In this document: piece by piece, positions 17,218-25,496 of the stretch | Position numbering within the stretch: the stretch's first letter is position 1 | Layout of the letters: each line of letters starts with the position of its first letter | Origin: Bradyrhizobium niftali | GTDB lineage: Bacteria > Pseudomonadota > Alphaproteobacteria > Rhizobiales > Xanthobacteraceae | Assembly: GCF_004571025.1 (NCBI RefSeq) | Contig: NZ_SPQT01000019.1 | Location: 122,560-186,559, forward strand | Length of the DNA: 64,000 nt | Direction of reading: 5' to 3' | Translations under genes and position numbers: made by a program | The notes under the pieces: model-generated | Told to the model about the DNA's origin: nothing | Seen by the model: only the letters and a program-made list of their open reading frames with translations | Databases searched by the model: none

Positions 17218-18408
17218 TCAGCGCGCCTGCTCGATATAGGCGGCGAGGATGGCACGCTCCTCGCTGGTCATTTCGGTGATGTTGCCGGGCGGCATCGCGG
17301 TGGACCAGGCCGCGACGCGGCCGATCAGGCGGATGTTGCGCTGGATGTGCTCGGGCGCGTCGAGCAATATGCCCTTCGGCGCGGTGACGATCCCGGCCCA
17401 GACCGGTTCGGCCGCATGGCACATGCTGCACCGGGACATCACGATCTCCTCGACATTGGCGACCGTGGGCTGCACCGACAGTGCGCCGGTCTTCACCTCG
17501 CGCGGGCCGGCTGCGGAGAGGAAAAGGATCGCGATCACCCCCGCGGCGGCGACACCCCACACCCACCACGGCGATTTCCGCCCGGCGTGACGCTCGTTGA
17601 AGAAGTGGCGGATCACGGGGCCGAGCGCCAGGATGATCGCGACAATGATCCAGTTGAAGCGGGTGGCGTAGAGCAGGGGATAGTGGTTGCTGATCATCAG
17701 CACGACGACGGGAAGCGTCAGGTAGTTGTTGTGGACCGAACGCTCCTTGCTGGTCTTGCCGAGCTTCGGATCGGGCGCCTGTCCCGCGATCAGCGCCGCC
17801 ACGATCTTCTTCTGGTTCGGGATGATCAGCGTGAAGACGTTGGCGACCATGATGGTGCCGATGATCGCTGCGATCTGGTTGAACGCGCCGCGGCCGCTCA
17901 GCACATGGGTGAAAGCGTAGGTCAGTGCGACCAGGAACAGGTAGCCGCCGATGGCGAACGGCAGCTCGCGCTGCGCAAGCCCGGTGCGGCAGGCGACCTC
18001 GTAGAGCGCCCATGCCAGAGCCAGGCTGAGGAAGCTGAACAGCCCGGCCTGGAATGGCGTGAGGTCGAGGATCGACTTGTCGACCAGGAACAGATCGGCC
18101 TCGAGATAATAGACCACCACCATCAGCGCGAAGCCGGACAGCCAGGTGGTGTAGGCCTCCCATTTGAACCACGTCAGCTCGTCCGGCATCCGGGTGGGCG
18201 CGACGAGGTATTTCATGATCCGGTAGAAGCCGCCGCCATGGACCTGCCAGGCTTCGCCCTGCACGCCATCAGGCAGATCGCTCCTGGGTTTGAGGCTGAG
18301 GTCGAGAGCGATGAAATAGAAGGAACTGCCGATCCAGGCGATCGCCGCCACCACGTGCAGCCAGCGGAGCAGCAGGCTCGCCCATTCCGATATGATGGAT
18401 CCCCACAT
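17218..18408 (-). CDS. puuD: urate hydroxylase PuuD
   Basis: A 396-residue membrane protein with about eight or nine hydrophobic helices in its N-terminal 300 residues (EWASLLLRWLHVVAAIAWIG, SGFALMVVVYYLEADLF and others). A C-terminal cytochrome c domain follows, with the haem site SRCSMCHA and a Met ligand region AAWSTAMPPGN. This layout is that of PuuD, which oxidises urate to 5-hydroxyisourate and passes electrons to the respiratory chain. No other purine genes are adjacent. The start at MWGSIISEW sits just after an unusual nested inverted repeat (18422-18489) that may control it. Confidence 0.9.
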   Translation of the reverse strand: MWGSIISEWASLLLRWLHVVAAIAWIGSSFYFIALDLSLKPRSDLPDGVQGEAWQVHGGGFYRIMKYLVAPTRMPDELTWFKWEAYTTWLSGFALMVVVYYLEADLFLVDKSILDLTPFQAGLFSFLSLALAWALYEVACRTGLAQRELPFAIGGYLFLVALTYAFTHVLSGRGAFNQIAAIIGTIMVANVFTLIIPNQKKIVAALIAGQAPDPKLGKTSKERSVHNNYLTLPVVVLMISNHYPLLYATRFNWIIVAIILALGPVIRHFFNERHAGRKSPWWVWGVAAAGVIAILFLSAAGPREVKTGALSVQPTVANVEEIVMSRCSMCHAAEPVWAGIVTAPKGILLDAPEHIQRNIRLIGRVAAWSTAMPPGNITEMTSEERAILAAYIEQAR

Positions 18409-18421
18409 GATCACCCCATCA

Positions 18422-18489
18422 GGTGCGACACAAATGCCGCAGCTTTGATGACCGCAACCGGCGGTCGTGCCCTTACAATGTGTCGCACC
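18422..18489 (-). promoter_or_regulatory. nested inverted repeat in the puuD leader
   Basis: GGTGCGACACA (18422-18432) is a perfect reverse complement of TGTGTCGCACC (18479-18489). Inside, GACCGC (18450-18455) pairs with GCGGTC (18461-18466) around AACCG. The outer arm ends 13 nt before the puuD start codon. In RNA this would be an 11-bp stem enclosing a hairpin next to the ribosome binding site. Alternatively, the arms are two regulator half-sites. Confidence 0.6.
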
Positions 18490-18644
18490 GATCAACGGCA
18501 TTTTCCAGTACGATGGGGCGCGGGTGATGCACATCGTGCGGGCATGAGCTGATGTGGGATTCGGCAGGCGTTTGACCCGCCGCAGAACGTTTACGGATCG
18601 ATCGGCGTTGACGTTCGAGACGTGCAGGCCGGGAGGAAGACGAC

Positions 18645-19985
18645 GTGAAGAACCGGATTTCGACAGCGGTGATGTCCGCGGGGTTGCTGGTCGCTTCTGC
18701 GACATTTGCGCGGGCCGAGCCGGTGCTGCAAGGCCAGGACGCCTATGGCAATTGGCAGGCCGACAAGCCCGGCACGGTCAGGCTGATCCGGCCGCAGGAT
18801 CTCGCCCGGCCCAATGCCACGCCCTCGGTCGCAAGCTTCTCGAAGGTGGTGCCGCGTCCGCCGGAGGCCGCGCTTCAGGTGCCGGCGGGCTTCAAGATCG
18901 AGCTGTTCGCGGAAGGCCTGCGTGCGCCGCGCATCGTGCGCGTGGCGCCGAACGGCGACGTCTTCGTCGCGGAGACGCGGGCCGGCACCATCCGCGTGCT
19001 GCGCGCCGGCGAGGGCGGCAAGGTCGCGACCAACGAGGTGTTTGCCAGCGGCCTGCGGCAGCCGTTCGGCATTGCCTTCCTTCCGAACGGCGACAATCCG
19101 CAATGGGTCTATGTCGCCAACACCGACAGCGTCGTCCGCTTTCCCTATCAGGCCGGTGACCTCAAGGCGCGCGGCAAGGCCGAGACGATCGTGGCGAGCC
19201 TGCCGCATGACGGCGGCCATTCCACCCGCGACATCGTCTTCACGCCTGACAACAAGCGCATGCTGATTTCGGTCGGCTCGCTCAGCAACGTCGCCGAGGG
19301 CATGGGCACGCCGCCGGGCGGGATGGATGCGTGGTCGAAAACGCAGCCGCTCGGTGCGGCCTGGGCCAGCGAAACCGAGCGTGCTACCGTGCTGGCCTTC
19401 AATCCCGATGGCAAGGAGCGGAAGATCTACGCCACCGGCATCCGCAATTGCGTCGGCCTCGCGATCCAGCCGCAGACCGGCCTGCCGTGGTGCTCGACCA
19501 ACGAACGCGACGGCCTCGGCGACGACCTCGTGCCCGACTACGTCACCAGCGTGATGGAGGGCGCCTTCTACGGCTGGCCTTGGTTCTATATCGGCGGCAA
19601 CGAAGACCCGCGCCATGCCGGCGCGCGGCCCGGCCTCAAGGACAAGGTGACGATTCCCGACGTGCTGATACAGCCGCACTCGGCCTCGCTCGGCATGACC
19701 TTCTATCAGGGCGCGCAGTTTCCGTCCGAATACCAGGGCGACGCCTTCGCCGCCGAGCACGGCTCCTGGAACCGCTCGAAGCGCACCGGCTACAAGGTGA
19801 TCCGTATCAGGATGAAGGACGGCAAGCCGACCGGCGAGTACGAGGATTTCGTCACGGGGTTTGTGGTGAGTGACACGGAGGTGTGGGGGAGGCCGGTGGG
19901 CGTAGCCGTGGCGAAGGACGGATCCTTGCTGGTGTCGGAGGATGGCAACGGCACGATCTGGCGGGTGACAAGCACGCGGCAGTGA
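18645..19985 (+). CDS. PQQ-dependent sugar dehydrogenase-like (sorbosone dehydrogenase family) protein
   Basis: A 446-residue periplasmic protein with a signal peptide (MKNRISTAVMSAGLLVASAT, then FARAEP) and a six-bladed beta-propeller. Recognisable segments are GFKIELFAEGLRAPRIVRVA, NGDVFVAETRAG, LPHDGGHSTRDIVFTPDN, ATGIRNCVGLAIQP and YGWPWFYIGG. The family includes L-sorbosone and soluble glucose dehydrogenases, which oxidise sugars with PQQ; the substrate here is unknown. The start is GTG, preceded by GGGAGGAAGA. It is divergent from puuD. Confidence 0.85.
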   Translation: MKNRISTAVMSAGLLVASATFARAEPVLQGQDAYGNWQADKPGTVRLIRPQDLARPNATPSVASFSKVVPRPPEAALQVPAGFKIELFAEGLRAPRIVRVAPNGDVFVAETRAGTIRVLRAGEGGKVATNEVFASGLRQPFGIAFLPNGDNPQWVYVANTDSVVRFPYQAGDLKARGKAETIVASLPHDGGHSTRDIVFTPDNKRMLISVGSLSNVAEGMGTPPGGMDAWSKTQPLGAAWASETERATVLAFNPDGKERKIYATGIRNCVGLAIQPQTGLPWCSTNERDGLGDDLVPDYVTSVMEGAFYGWPWFYIGGNEDPRHAGARPGLKDKVTIPDVLIQPHSASLGMTFYQGAQFPSEYQGDAFAAEHGSWNRSKRTGYKVIRIRMKDGKPTGEYEDFVTGFVVSDTEVWGRPVGVAVAKDGSLLVSEDGNGTIWRVTSTRQ

Positions 19986-19992
19986 TAGTGCT

Positions 19993-20195
19993 TTCCCTCT
20001 CCCCTTGTGGGAGAGGGTGGCTCGACGCGTAGCGGCGAGACGGGTGAGGGGTTCTCTCCGCGAGTCCCTTCGCCAGTTGAGTTCGCAGAGAGAGACCCCT
20101 CATCCGGCGCCATAGCCGAAGCTTCGCTTCGGCGTTCTTAAGAACGGCGGCCGAAGGCCGCCTATGCCACCTTCTCCCACAAGGGGAGAAGGGAA
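19993..20195. repeat. long intergenic inverted repeat
   Basis: A CCCTCTCCCCTTGTGGGAGA-type arm near 19993-20020 is mirrored by CACCTTCTCCCACAAGGGGA at about 20168-20187. Between them are shorter stems such as GCGACTCAT-rich and GCCGAAGCTTCGCTTCGGC-type palindromes. This is a dispersed Bradyrhizobium intergenic element between convergent genes. It codes for nothing convincing. Confidence 0.75.
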
Positions 20196-20218
20196 GGGGC
20201 ACTGCGCTCTGCCTCGAC

Positions 20219-21019
20219 CTACCCCCGTCTCACACTCGCCCCGCCGTCCACCGGCAGCGTCACGCCGGTGATGAAATTCGCCTCGTCCGACGCCAGGAAC
20301 AGCGCGGCATTGGCGACGTCCCATCCCGTTCCCATCTTCTTGCGCAGCGGCACCTTGCTGTCGCGTTCGGCTTCGACTTCGGCGCGGGTCTTGTGCCATT
20401 CGCGGGCGCGGGTATCGACGGCCATCGGCGTGTTCATCAGGCCGGGCAGGATGACGTTGGCGCGAATGCCGTATTCGGCGTTCTGGTAGGCGAGCTGTTC
20501 GGTGAAGGCGATCATCGCCGACTTCGTCGCCTTGTAGGCGACATAAGGGTAGGTGGTGATCGCGGCCATCGAGGAGATGTTGATGATGGCGCCGCTGTGC
20601 TGCGCGCGCATGATCGGGATCACTTCTTTCGCAGCGAGAATGCAGCTCTTCAGATTGATGGCGACGACGCGGTCGAACGCCTCTTCGGTGATCTCCAGCA
20701 ATTCGGCATCGCCGCCGGACAGGCTGACGCCGACATTGTTGTGCAGGACGTCGATCCGGCCCCAGCGTGTCTGGGCGTCCTTGACCATCGCCTTGATGTC
20801 CGCGGCCTTGGTCACGTCCGCCTTGAAGGCTGCGGCGGTGCCGTTCGTCTCGGCGATCATCGCGACGGTTTCCTGTGCCGATTCCAGATGATGATCGACG
20901 CACAACACCTTGGCGCCCTCGCGCGCGAAGGTCAGCGCGGTGGCGCGGCCGTTGCCCATGCCTTCGCCGGGGCTCTGGCCGGCGCCGACGACGATTGCAA
21001 CCTTGTCCTTCAAGCGCAT
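20219..21019 (-). CDS. SDR family oxidoreductase
   Basis: A 266-residue short-chain dehydrogenase. It has the cofactor-binding glycine motif VVGAGQSPGEGMGNGRATAL, DHHLES after beta-2 (suggesting NAD preference), HNNVGVS in place of NNAG, IINISSMAA with the catalytic Ser, and YKATK as the catalytic Tyr/Lys motif. It ends LPVDGGASVRRG. It is cytoplasmic, with an unknown alcohol or ketone substrate. A 59-residue SDR remnant lies immediately upstream, with its stop one base from this start. Confidence 0.88.
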   Translation of the reverse strand: MRLKDKVAIVVGAGQSPGEGMGNGRATALTFAREGAKVLCVDHHLESAQETVAMIAETNGTAAAFKADVTKAADIKAMVKDAQTRWGRIDVLHNNVGVSLSGGDAELLEITEEAFDRVVAINLKSCILAAKEVIPIMRAQHSGAIINISSMAAITTYPYVAYKATKSAMIAFTEQLAYQNAEYGIRANVILPGLMNTPMAVDTRAREWHKTRAEVEAERDSKVPLRKKMGTGWDVANAALFLASDEANFITGVTLPVDGGASVRRG

Positions 21020-21020
21020 G

Positions 21021-21200
21021 TCAGTTCACTCCGGGGATCGGGTACTGCTGGAGTACCTCTTTGTAAGCGGGCTCGTTGTCGGCACCTGCGCGGGCCAGCA
21101 GAATTGCTGCAGCGCGGCCGTTGCCGATGCCGTCGCCCGCGGCGCCGCTGATGAGCGCCACCTTGCCGGCGAGGCCGGCATCGTCCTCAGGGCCCTGCAT
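21021..21200 (-). pseudogene. remnant of a second SDR gene (59 codons)
   Basis: This short frame begins MQGPEDDAGLAGKVALISGA and continues AGDGIGNGRAAAILLARAGA, a good SDR Rossmann start. It then switches to EPAYKEVLQQYPIPGVN and a TGA. The catalytic Ser, Tyr and Lys are absent. The simplest reading is an internal deletion that joined the first 40 codons of an SDR gene to the last 17 codons of the same or a neighbouring gene. It keeps an intact frame directly ahead of the full SDR gene and may still be translated. Confidence 0.65.
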
Positions 21201-21273
21201 CGCGTTTCATCCTGATAATTTCGTGCAAACTAGCAATGGAGTGCGGAGGTGAGAAGGCCGGCCGTCCCGCGTA

Positions 21274-21288
21274 GATGTCATTGACATC
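21274..21288. promoter_or_regulatory. perfect palindrome GATGTCATTGACATC upstream of cyo
   Basis: Two 7-base arms (GATGTCA and TGACATC) around a single T lie in the divergent region between the SDR genes and cyoA. The size and symmetry fit an operator for a dimeric GntR- or TetR-type regulator. The regulator is not identified. Confidence 0.5.
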
Positions 21289-21432
21289 ACATGGAATTGC
21301 ATGCCGCCGGACGGCACGGCGCGCGATTGAGCGGGCGTGTTGCGGAACCGTTCTACCGAGCTTGCGTTTGTTGCGGGGGCTTTTCCGCGCTAGGCTCTCG
21401 CCTGGGGTTTCCCAATCGCCAGTGGCTTGCCG

Positions 21433-22266
21433 ATGAATCTGCTCGATCCACAAGGGCCGGTGGCTACCGCCAACAGCACCATCCTGGTCGATTCCGTCTT
21501 CATCATGCTGGCGATCGTGGTGCCGACCATCATCGCGATCCTGGCGTTCGCGTTCTGGTTTCGCGCGTCCAACACGAAAGCGCGCTTCCAGCCCGACTTC
21601 GTCTATTCCGGGCGCGTCGAGATGGTGGTGTGGGCGATCCCGGCGCTCACCGTGATCCTGCTCGGCGGCGTCGCGTGGATCGGCTCGCACCAGCTCGATC
21701 CCGCCGCGCCCGTGCCGGGCACCGGCAGTCCGGTCCGCATCCAGGCGGTCTCGCTCGACTGGAAATGGCTCTTCATCTATCCGGACCAGCGCATCGCCAC
21801 CGTCAACACGCTGACGGTGCCGGCCGGCGCCGAGCTGAATTTCCAGCTGACGTCGTCGAGCGTGATGAACGTGTTCTTCATCCCGCAGCTCGGCAGCATG
21901 ATCTACACCATGAACGGCATGGTGACGAAGCTGAACCTGCGTGCCGACAATGAGGGCAAGTTGCAAGGTCTGTCGGCGCATTTCTCCGGCGACGGCTTTC
22001 CCGACATGATGTTCGACGTCAACGTGATCTCGCCGCTCGCCTTTCCGGATTGGGTCGCGACCACGGCGAAGTCCGATGCCGTGCTGAACGAGGAGAGCTA
22101 CACGAAGCTGATGCAGCAGGGCATCGAGAGGGGCAGGCCGACCTATCGCCTCGAAGATCCCCGCCTGTTCGACCTGATCGCGACCCAGCACATTCCGCCA
22201 GGGCCCGGCCCGGAGCTGCTCTCCGATGCCGGCCGGCCGCACAGTGGAGGCCACGATGCTCGGTAA
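21433..22266 (+). CDS. cyoA: cytochrome bo3-type quinol oxidase subunit II
   Basis: A 277-residue subunit II with two membrane helices (IMLAIVVPTIIAILAFAFWF and VEMVVWAIPALTVILLGGVA) and a periplasmic cupredoxin domain (LDWKWLFIYPDQRIATVN, VMNVFFIPQLGSMIYTMNGM). The Cu-A ligands of cytochrome c oxidases are missing, as expected for a quinol oxidase. The usual CyoA lipoprotein signal and lipobox Cys are absent. The in-frame sequence upstream reads like a hydrophobic signal but has a TAG at 21391-21393. The 3' end overlaps cyoB by 11 bases. Confidence 0.88.
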   Translation: MNLLDPQGPVATANSTILVDSVFIMLAIVVPTIIAILAFAFWFRASNTKARFQPDFVYSGRVEMVVWAIPALTVILLGGVAWIGSHQLDPAAPVPGTGSPVRIQAVSLDWKWLFIYPDQRIATVNTLTVPAGAELNFQLTSSSVMNVFFIPQLGSMIYTMNGMVTKLNLRADNEGKLQGLSAHFSGDGFPDMMFDVNVISPLAFPDWVATTAKSDAVLNEESYTKLMQQGIERGRPTYRLEDPRLFDLIATQHIPPGPGPELLSDAGRPHSGGHDAR

Positions 22267-24256
22267 GCTCGATTGGTCGGCCATTCCATTTGATCAGCCC
22301 ATTCCGCTCATCGCCGGCGCCGTGGTGCTGGTCGCGATCCTCGGCGTGCTGATCTGGGTCGTGGTGAAAGGGCATCTGCCCTATCTCTGGCACGAGTGGA
22401 TCACCAGCGTCGACCACAAGCGCATCGGCGTGATGTACATCCTGCTGGCCTCGGTGATGCTGCTGCGCGGCGGCAGCGACGCGATCATGATGCGGATCCA
22501 GCAGGCTGTGGCCTACCAGTCGCAGGGCTATCTGCCGCCGGAGCATTACAACCAGATCTTTTCGGCCCACGGCACCATCATGATCTTCTTCGTCGCGATG
22601 CCGTTCGTGATCGGTCTGATGAACCTGGTCGTTCCGCTCCAGCTCGGCGTGCGCGACGTCGCGTTTCCGACGCTCAATTCGGTCGGCTTCTGGCTGACCG
22701 CGACCGGCGCGCTGCTGGTCAATCTCTCGCTCGTGATCGGCGAGTTCGCCCGCACCGGCTGGCTCGCCTTTCCGCCGCTGTCGGGACTGTCCTATTCGCC
22801 GGGCGTCGGCGTCGACTACTACGCCTGGTCGCTGCAGATCTCCGGCGTCGGCACGCTGGTCGCCGGCATCAATCTCGTCACGACCGTACTGAAGCTGCGC
22901 ACCAGGGGCATGAACTATCTGCGCATGCCGATGTTCTGCTGGACCACGCTGGCCTCCAATCTCCTGATCGTCGCGGCGTTTCCGATCCTCACCGCCACGC
23001 TCGCGATGCTGCTGCTCGACCGTTACCTCGGCTTCCACTTCTTCACCAACGAGGCCGGCGGCAACGTCATGATGTTCATGAACCTGATCTGGGCGTGGGG
23101 CCATCCTGAGGTCTACATCCTGGTGCTGCCGGCCTTCGGCATCTTCTCCGAGGTGGTTTCGACCTTTTCCGGCAAGGCGCTGTTCGGCTATCGCTCCATG
23201 GTGCTGGCCACCATGGCGATCTGCGTCATCTCCTTCATGGTCTGGCTGCACCATTTCTTCACGATGGGCGCCGGCCCCGATGTCAACGCCATCTTCGGCA
23301 TCGCCAGCATGATCATCGCGGTGCCGACCGGGGTGAAGATCTACAACTGGTTGTTCACGATGTATGGCGGCCGCATCCGCTTCGCGACGCCGATGCTGTG
23401 GGCGGTCGGCTTCATGGTCACCTTCATCATCGGCGGCCTGACGGGCGTGCTGGTCGCGGTGCCGCCGGCCGACTTCATGCTCCACAACAGCATGTTCCTG
23501 GTGGCGCACTTCCACAACGTCATCATCGGCGGCGTGTTGTTCGGCGCGTTCGCCGGTTTCGAATACTGGTTTCCGAAGGCGTTCGGCTTCCGCCTCGACG
23601 AGCGCTGGGGCAAGCTCGCGTTCTGGTTCACCTTCCTCGGTTTCTACGTCACCTTCATGCCGCTCTATGTCGCCGGCATGCTCGGCATGACCAGGCGCTT
23701 GCAGCATTACGACGTCGCGGCGTGGCGGCCCTGGATGCTGGTTGCGGCGGCCGGCATGGCGGTGCTGACGATCGGGGTGATCTGCCAGATCATGCAGCTC
23801 GTCGTCAGCATCAGGAATCGCGAGGCCCTGCGCGACCGTACCGGCGATCCCTGGGACGGGCGCTCGCTGGAATGGGCGACCTCGTCGCCGCCGCCGGTCT
23901 TCAACTTCGCTTTCAGTCCCGATGTGCGCGGCGAGGATGCCTATTGGGACATGAAGACCCATGCCCGGCAGCAATCGCTCGAGCACGAGGTGCCCGAGTA
24001 TCACGACATCGAAATGCCCCGGAACTCGCCGACCGGCTTCGTCTGCGCGTTCTTCGCCACCATCATGGGCTTTGCGCTGATCTGGCACATCTGGTGGATG
24101 GTGATCCTGGGCGGCATCGGCGCGTTCGCGACCTTCGTCGTGTTCGCCTGGCGCGACCATGACGAATACGTCATCCCGGCTGAGGAAGTCGCCCGCATCG
24201 ACCGCATCAATCTCGAGGAACGTCGCAGCCTCGTCAGCATGGCGGGGGCGCTCTGA
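22256..24256 (+). CDS. cyoB: cytochrome bo3-type quinol oxidase subunit I
   Basis: A 666-residue haem-copper oxidase catalytic subunit, normal for CyoB. Helices carry the low-spin haem ligand in FSAHGTIMIFFVAMP, the Cu-B and cross-linked Tyr motif WGHPEVYILVLPAFG, the HHFFTMG histidines, and LVAHFHNVIIGG with the high- and low-spin haem ligands. It reduces O2 to water with electrons from ubiquinol and pumps protons across the inner membrane. GTGGAGG precedes the ATG, which lies inside the end of cyoA. The stop overlaps the cyoC start (TGATG). Confidence 0.95.
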   Translation: MLGKLDWSAIPFDQPIPLIAGAVVLVAILGVLIWVVVKGHLPYLWHEWITSVDHKRIGVMYILLASVMLLRGGSDAIMMRIQQAVAYQSQGYLPPEHYNQIFSAHGTIMIFFVAMPFVIGLMNLVVPLQLGVRDVAFPTLNSVGFWLTATGALLVNLSLVIGEFARTGWLAFPPLSGLSYSPGVGVDYYAWSLQISGVGTLVAGINLVTTVLKLRTRGMNYLRMPMFCWTTLASNLLIVAAFPILTATLAMLLLDRYLGFHFFTNEAGGNVMMFMNLIWAWGHPEVYILVLPAFGIFSEVVSTFSGKALFGYRSMVLATMAICVISFMVWLHHFFTMGAGPDVNAIFGIASMIIAVPTGVKIYNWLFTMYGGRIRFATPMLWAVGFMVTFIIGGLTGVLVAVPPADFMLHNSMFLVAHFHNVIIGGVLFGAFAGFEYWFPKAFGFRLDERWGKLAFWFTFLGFYVTFMPLYVAGMLGMTRRLQHYDVAAWRPWMLVAAAGMAVLTIGVICQIMQLVVSIRNREALRDRTGDPWDGRSLEWATSSPPPVFNFAFSPDVRGEDAYWDMKTHARQQSLEHEVPEYHDIEMPRNSPTGFVCAFFATIMGFALIWHIWWMVILGGIGAFATFVVFAWRDHDEYVIPAEEVARIDRINLEERRSLVSMAGAL

Positions 24257-24897
24257 TGTCGATGACCGCGACTGTCGGCCGTGCGCATGCCGATCCCCAT
24301 CATATCGGGCTCGTCGTCGAGCATCCCGGGCCGGCGTCGAAGCGGATCGTGACCGCCTACGGCTTCTGGGTCTTCCTGCTCTCCGACATCGTGATGTTCT
24401 CCTGCTTCTTTGCGGCCTATGCGGTGCTGTCCGGCCAGACCGCCGACGGCCCCAAGGGCTCGGAAATCTTCGAGCAGCGCAACGTCGCGATCGAGACGGT
24501 CTGCCTGCTGCTGTCGAGCTTCACCTGCGGCATGGCCAGCATCGCCGCCGACGTGCGCAACCGGTTCTGGTTCTATCTCGGCATGGCCGTGACCTGCGTG
24601 CTCGGGCTCATCTTCCTCGCCATCGAGTTCCGCGAATTCGCCGATCTCGTCGCGCGCGGCTACGGCCCCTCGCGCAGCGCGTTCCTGACGTCGTTCTTCT
24701 CGCTGGTCGGCTGCCATGGCCTGCACGTCTCCGCCGGCGTGCTGTGGCTGCTCACCATGATGGCCCAGGTTTTTGCAAAAGGCTTTCGCGCCGACGTGTT
24801 GCGGCGGATGATGTGCTTTGCGCTGTTCTGGCACGCCCTCGACATCATCTGGGTCGGGGTGTTCTCTGTCGTCTATTTGCTTGGGGGTGGCGCATGA
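24256..24897 (+). CDS. cyoC: cytochrome bo3-type quinol oxidase subunit III
   Basis: A 213-residue integral membrane protein with five hydrophobic helices, starting MSMTATVGRAHADPHHIGLV. It contains AYGFWVFLLSDIVMFSCFFA and GCHGLHVSAGVLWLL, the conserved subunit III features. It stabilises the oxidase and its proton uptake. Its start overlaps the cyoB stop by one base and its stop overlaps the cyoD start (ATGA), so all four genes are translationally coupled. Confidence 0.93.
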   Translation: MSMTATVGRAHADPHHIGLVVEHPGPASKRIVTAYGFWVFLLSDIVMFSCFFAAYAVLSGQTADGPKGSEIFEQRNVAIETVCLLLSSFTCGMASIAADVRNRFWFYLGMAVTCVLGLIFLAIEFREFADLVARGYGPSRSAFLTSFFSLVGCHGLHVSAGVLWLLTMMAQVFAKGFRADVLRRMMCFALFWHALDIIWVGVFSVVYLLGGGA

Positions 24898-25283
24898 GCG
24901 ATCAGACCCATGTTCCGGCCGGGCACGATCTCGCGCCGGGCGAGGAAGAGCAGCATAGCGTCGGCGCGCGCATCCTCGGCTACGTCGTCGGCCTCGCACT
25001 CGCGCTGCTGCTCACGGCGACGTCGTTCTTCATCGCCGGCACCGACCTGGTCTGGCAGCCTTCCATTCCCGTCGCGCTGATCGTGCTCGCGATCGCGCAG
25101 ATGGGCGTGCACTTGGTGTTCTTCCTGCACATCACGACCGGCCCCGACAACACCAACAACGTGCTGGCGCTCGCCTTCGGGCTGCTGGTCGTCTTCCTCG
25201 TGGTCGGCGGCACCGTGTGGATCATGGCACATCTCAACCAGAACATGCCGCCGATGGACCAGATCATGCCGATGCGGAAGTAG
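24894..25283 (+). CDS. cyoD: cytochrome bo3-type quinol oxidase subunit IV
   Basis: A 129-residue small subunit with three membrane helices (ILGYVVGLALALLLTATSFF, PVALIVLAIAQMGVHLVFFL, NVLALAFGLLVVFLVVGGTV) and the conserved HLVFFLHI stretch. It assists Cu-B binding and assembly in the family. It is the last gene of the cyo operon, and no cyoE haem O synthase gene follows. The Met-rich C-terminus (NMPPMDQIMPMRK) is typical of this subunit in alphaproteobacteria. Confidence 0.92.
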   Translation: MSDQTHVPAGHDLAPGEEEQHSVGARILGYVVGLALALLLTATSFFIAGTDLVWQPSIPVALIVLAIAQMGVHLVFFLHITTGPDNTNNVLALAFGLLVVFLVVGGTVWIMAHLNQNMPPMDQIMPMRK

Positions 25284-25288
25284 GGGCA

Positions 25289-25323
25289 CAAAAAAGAAGA
25301 GCCGCTTGTTTGTGACAAGCGGC
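25289..25323 (-). terminator. hairpin with U-tract on the minus strand
   Basis: GCCGCTTGT (25301-25309) and ACAAGCGGC (25315-25323) form a 9-bp stem with a TTGTG loop. On the minus strand it is followed by TCTTCTTTTTT, a good intrinsic terminator shape for leftward transcripts from the nuclease gene. On the plus strand it lies 18 nt after cyoD and may still protect that transcript's end. Confidence 0.65.
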
Positions 25324-25496
25324 CCAAGTCTAGGGAGGAAACGCCCGAGCAAAGACAATCCAATGAGGATCGTCTGCCAAGGAAGCGCTCGCGCAAAGCG
25401 CGTGCGCACGTTGATAAGTGCAGCAACTCGCCATGGAGTTCAATTCCGGATCAATACTGTCTCCGGGTACCGCTCACGGCCGCGTGAACGACGCGT

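Noticed and set aside
22019..24160. 713-codon leftward open frame opposite cyoB
   Set aside because: It is rich in His, Asp and Arg with no domains, the mirror of GC-rich codons in cyoB. The plus-strand gene has all oxidase motifs.
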